Part shown: positions 13,962-16,086 of the stretch, in pieces
Numbering within the stretch: the first letter of the stretch is position 1
How the letters are laid out: every line of letters begins with the position of its first letter
Assembly (NCBI GenBank): GCA_038329845.1
Contig: JBBQNJ010000093.1
Location: 1 to 16,086, forward strand
Direction: 5' to 3'
DNA length: 16,086 bases
Origin: JBBQNJ01 sp038329845
GTDB taxonomy: Bacteria; Planctomycetota; Phycisphaerae; Tepidisphaerales; Tepidisphaeraceae
Program-made: the position numbers and the translations under genes
Notes under the pieces: generated by a model
Told to the model about the DNA's origin: nothing
Database searches by the model: none
The model's input: the letters and a program-made list of their open reading frames with translations, nothing else

Positions 13962-13990
13962 ATTATGCCTGTCTTTGCCGGGCCGCACAA
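13962..13990 (-). promoter_or_regulatory. Promoter candidate for the amino-sugar operon
   Basis: Minus-strand TTGTGC (13985-13990; 3/6), 17-bp spacer, CATAAT (13962-13967; 5/6). It would give a leader of about 105 nt to the ATG at 13848, or about 26 nt to the alternative TTG at 13929. The -35 box lies in the loop of the inverted repeat at 13973-14012. Confidence 0.4.
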
Positions 13991-14012
13991 GCCGGTTTAT
14001 CCATCGGCAAAG
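13973..14012. repeat. 8-bp inverted repeat CTTTGCCG/CGGCAAAG overlapping the operon promoter
   Basis: CTTTGCCG (13973-13980) and CGGCAAAG (14005-14012) are exact reverse complements 24 bp apart. The left arm lies in the -10/-35 spacer and the right arm just upstream of the -35 box. This spacing could suit a dimeric regulator, but no regulator is encoded here. Confidence 0.4.
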
Positions 14013-14052
14013 CAAATCGCATACGGCGGAGAGATTGATGCTCCAGGATGGA

Positions 14053-14072
14053 GGACCCCTGAATAGGGGTCC
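14053..14072 (-). terminator. Hairpin after the PMT-like gene (possible terminator)
   Basis: GGACCCC (14053-14059) and GGGGTCC (14066-14072) form a perfect 7-bp stem with a 6-nt loop about 55 nt beyond the stop of the gene at 14127. A second small hairpin (GACCC/GGGTC, about 14108-14120) lies closer. There is no T-run, so any termination would be non-classical. The gap 13849-14126 holds no gene that I can support. Confidence 0.35.
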
Positions 14073-14126
14073 CGGAAGGCCGGGGGGGAGGAGGCCGGGA
14101 AAACGGGGACCCATAGGGTCGCGATC

Positions 14127-16040
14127 TTAGAAATCTCGCGTCCGATAGAGATAGAGGGTCTTTCCCACCACTGCGGTCGGTTGGCGTTGGGCCAGGATTC
14201 GGAACCGGTCCCGCAGGTTCGGCGGAAGGTGAATGCCTTGCAGGATCGTGGCGCTGACCGCAACTACGCCGGGGCCGCCGGTCCATTCACCGGCGGCGGT
14301 GAGGCCGCCTTCGGGCGGCGTCGGAAGGGTTCGGATTCCATATGCTTCGGGCAGCACGGTGCCGAAGTACAGCAGATACAACGGCTCGTTGGGATGGGCC
14401 TGTTGCCATTCAGCCAGTCGCGGCAAATCCTGCCCCCAGTCGAGATTGGAATCGCCCAGCAGATCGATCGGCCGGCCCGCCAGGCGCGAAGGAAGATTGA
14501 AGAACGCGAGATAGTCCGGCCACGCCAAGGGGGTCCCGATCGCCAGACCCGCCAGCAACCCGAAGATGACGATCCGGGCGAATCGCCGGCGAGAATCCCA
14601 TGCCGATGCTGCCGCCAGGCCAAGCGCTACATAAATCGGCGGCCAGGCCGGCAAGAGGTAGCGGATCCCCAAATCGAGCTTGGACATCATCCCCAGCAGG
14701 AGCAGAATCGACGGCGGCACCAGCAGGCAGACCCATCGCCATGCGATCCGGTTCGGCGAGCGGCGCCATGCTCGGATCCCGAGCAATCCCCCGGCCAGGA
14801 GCGCCGCGAGCGTGGGCAGAGGGGTCTTGAGGCCGACGGCGATCGGGAAGTAGTACCACCATCCGGTGAGCCGAATGTCCCCGAGCAGAAAGGCGTGATC
14901 GCCCGCCGCCGTTCCGGCCGAAAACAGCATCCCGCCGATGAACGCCTGGGGGAGCAGTCCGCGGTCGTTGGCCCAGAGCAGCACTCGCACCGGCACGTCG
15001 GGGCACCAGGCTTCGATGGCCTGTGGCGTCGGCGGCTGTTCGGGCGTGGCCGCAATGAGTTGGCGATAACTTACCCATTGAACCAGCGCGACGATGTTCA
15101 GAGTCTCCCCGTCGGGAGTGGGGGCGAAACGAAATCCATAGCCCGCCCAGACCACGGCAAAGGCGATTCCCGATGCGACGGACATCATGCCGATGGCGGC
15201 GAGCGATTTGGCGAACAAGCCGCGGCGGATTTCCCCCCAGACGTTCCAGTCCCCCGGCAGCGCCGCCCGAGTGATCAGAAGAATCGCGGCGATCGGGAAC
15301 AACACCAGCGCCGAGAGTTTGATCAGTGCCCCGGCACCGAGCAGCAACCCCAGCAGGATTGCGTGTCTGGCCGAGGGCGCGGCTTGCCGGCTCACGGGGC
15401 CGCGGAGTTCGCCGGATCGCGCGGGCAGTCGCTGTCCAATTCTCCAGATGATCCAGAGGACCCCGAGGGTGATCAAGGCGAAGGCGACGTCGTTCTTGAC
15501 CAGCGGGCCATGGGCGATGAAGTTGGGATCGAGGCTGATCAGCGCGCAGGAGACAATGCCTGCGATCGGCCCGCCGAGACGCCAGGCCAATGTCGCGGTC
15601 AGCGCCACCAGCACCATCGACACGATCAGCATCATCGCCCGGCTGCGGCGGACGAGGCCGATGCCGTCATTCCCCGGCGTGCGATAGAGCATCGTCTGGC
15701 ACCACGGCCATTTCGCGTTGGGCTGATCGAGCAATTGCCCCCAGAGTTCCGGCGCGGCCATGGCGAGAGATTGGCGACTATTGGGCAGGGCCGCGAAATA
15801 TTTCCACAGCGGCGGATGCTCGAAGTCCATCCGGAAATCGCCGAGGCGCAGGTTGGTCCACGCCCCCAGGCAATGCACCGGTTCGTCATAGGTCGCGCTG
15901 GTCCGGTTCACGGCGGAGCAGGCGAGTATCCCATGCCCCGCCACCCGCGCAGCGCATAGCCCCCCCCCCCCCCCCACCAGCACCATAACCCCCCACCCCC
16001 CGCAAACCCCCCACCACACCCCAGAAAAAAAACCCCCCAC
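14127..16040 (-). CDS. PMT/GT39-like GT-C membrane glycosyltransferase (5' end unreliable)
   Basis: Large polytopic membrane protein related to dolichyl-phosphate-mannose protein mannosyltransferases. The first external loop carries the catalytic-type acidic pair in TYDEPVH (D52-E53 as numbered from 16040) and then DFEHPPLWK (E74-H75-P76-P77), both hallmark motifs of this group. About 9-10 hydrophobic segments follow. Near the C-terminus, LLGDSNLDWGQDLPRLAEW is a recurrent motif of bacterial GT39-like enzymes. It would transfer a polyprenyl-linked sugar to a protein or glycan outside the membrane. The frame runs to an ATG at 16040, but beyond about 15960 it reads low-complexity C-rich DNA translating to Gly/Trp runs, so the true start and first membrane helix are not resolved. 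Same strand as the amino-sugar operon, about 280 bp upstream. Confidence 0.82.
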   Translation of the reverse strand: MGGFFSGVWWGVCGGWGVMVLVGGGGGLCAARVAGHGILACSAVNRTSATYDEPVHCLGAWTNLRLGDFRMDFEHPPLWKYFAALPNSRQSLAMAAPELWGQLLDQPNAKWPWCQTMLYRTPGNDGIGLVRRSRAMMLIVSMVLVALTATLAWRLGGPIAGIVSCALISLDPNFIAHGPLVKNDVAFALITLGVLWIIWRIGQRLPARSGELRGPVSRQAAPSARHAILLGLLLGAGALIKLSALVLFPIAAILLITRAALPGDWNVWGEIRRGLFAKSLAAIGMMSVASGIAFAVVWAGYGFRFAPTPDGETLNIVALVQWVSYRQLIAATPEQPPTPQAIEAWCPDVPVRVLLWANDRGLLPQAFIGGMLFSAGTAAGDHAFLLGDIRLTGWWYYFPIAVGLKTPLPTLAALLAGGLLGIRAWRRSPNRIAWRWVCLLVPPSILLLLGMMSKLDLGIRYLLPAWPPIYVALGLAAASAWDSRRRFARIVIFGLLAGLAIGTPLAWPDYLAFFNLPSRLAGRPIDLLGDSNLDWGQDLPRLAEWQQAHPNEPLYLLYFGTVLPEAYGIRTLPTPPEGGLTAAGEWTGGPGVVAVSATILQGIHLPPNLRDRFRILAQRQPTAVVGKTLYLYRTRDF

Positions 16041-16086
16041 CCCGAGGGTGTGAACGCCCCCCAGTCTGGCCCCCGCGAAAACCCAA
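15961..16086. other. Low-complexity C-rich terminal sequence, probably a contig-end artefact
   Basis: From about 15961 the plus strand becomes runs of C broken by A (one run is about 14 C), with an A8 run near 16023-16032. This is unlike any other part of the window in base use and complexity. It replaces the expected first membrane helix of the PMT-like protein. Low-quality consensus at a contig end is the simplest explanation. Confidence 0.65.

Noticed and set aside
13973..14040. Resemblance to a c-di-GMP-I (GEMM) riboswitch (GGCAAAGC and similar)
   Set aside because: The GNRA tetraloop, receptor and GGGACGCAAAGCC core are not present in order on either strand.
14181..15959. 592-codon plus-strand frame opposite the PMT-like gene
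   Set aside because: Its product is Arg/Gln/Gly-rich with no hydrophobic or domain pattern, while the minus strand carries YDEP, EHPP and DSNLDWGQDL motifs with membrane helices.

Overview
The window looks like chromosomal DNA of a GC-rich planctomycete, probably of the Phycisphaerae type. This is inferred from the GC-rich codon use, the secreted beta-strand-type protein fragment near the left end, the domain flavour of the glycan genes, and the frequent absence of Shine-Dalgarno sites. No rRNA, tRNA or CRISPR array was seen. Positions 15961-16086 are a cytosine-rich stretch that looks like poor-quality sequence at a contig end.

Left region (1-1102): the right-hand end of an IS3-like element with the last 63 codons of its transposase abuts a truncated secreted-protein gene, and the IS end seems to supply that gene's stop codon. 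An AT-rich island follows, holding an 11-bp tandem repeat and a 187-bp segment bounded by 21-bp imperfect inverted repeats that resembles a small non-autonomous mobile element.

Housekeeping region (1103-7054): mtaB (t6A37 methylthiotransferase, with an unusual repeat-rich insertion) converges on and overlaps serS. Next come a 49-codon strongly basic small ORF with a good ribosome binding site, queC (queuosine pathway), an MgtC-family membrane protein, and pdxH, whose stop codon directly abuts that of the MgtC-family gene. queC, pdxH and the gene at 7135 have promoter-like boxes so close to their start codons that leaderless transcripts are likely.

Glycan region (7135-16086): two large GT-C-type membrane glycosyltransferases (one TMTC-like with TPRs, one PMT/GT39-like) flank a five-gene minus-strand operon. 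In transcription order the operon encodes a LegC/PglE-like aminotransferase, an ATP-grasp ligase, a HAD phosphatase, a PglF/CapD-like 4,6-dehydratase and a PglC-like phosphoglycosyl transferase. Together these can plausibly make a UDP-2-acetamido-4-amino-trideoxyhexose and load it onto a polyprenyl phosphate. The acetyltransferase (PglD) that normally acylates the 4-amino group is absent from the operon, and an ATP-grasp enzyme translationally coupled to a phosphatase stands in its place. This resembles the Neisseria PglB2 solution, where an ATP-grasp domain replaces the acetyltransferase and gives a glyceramido sugar. It is the most interesting system in the window.
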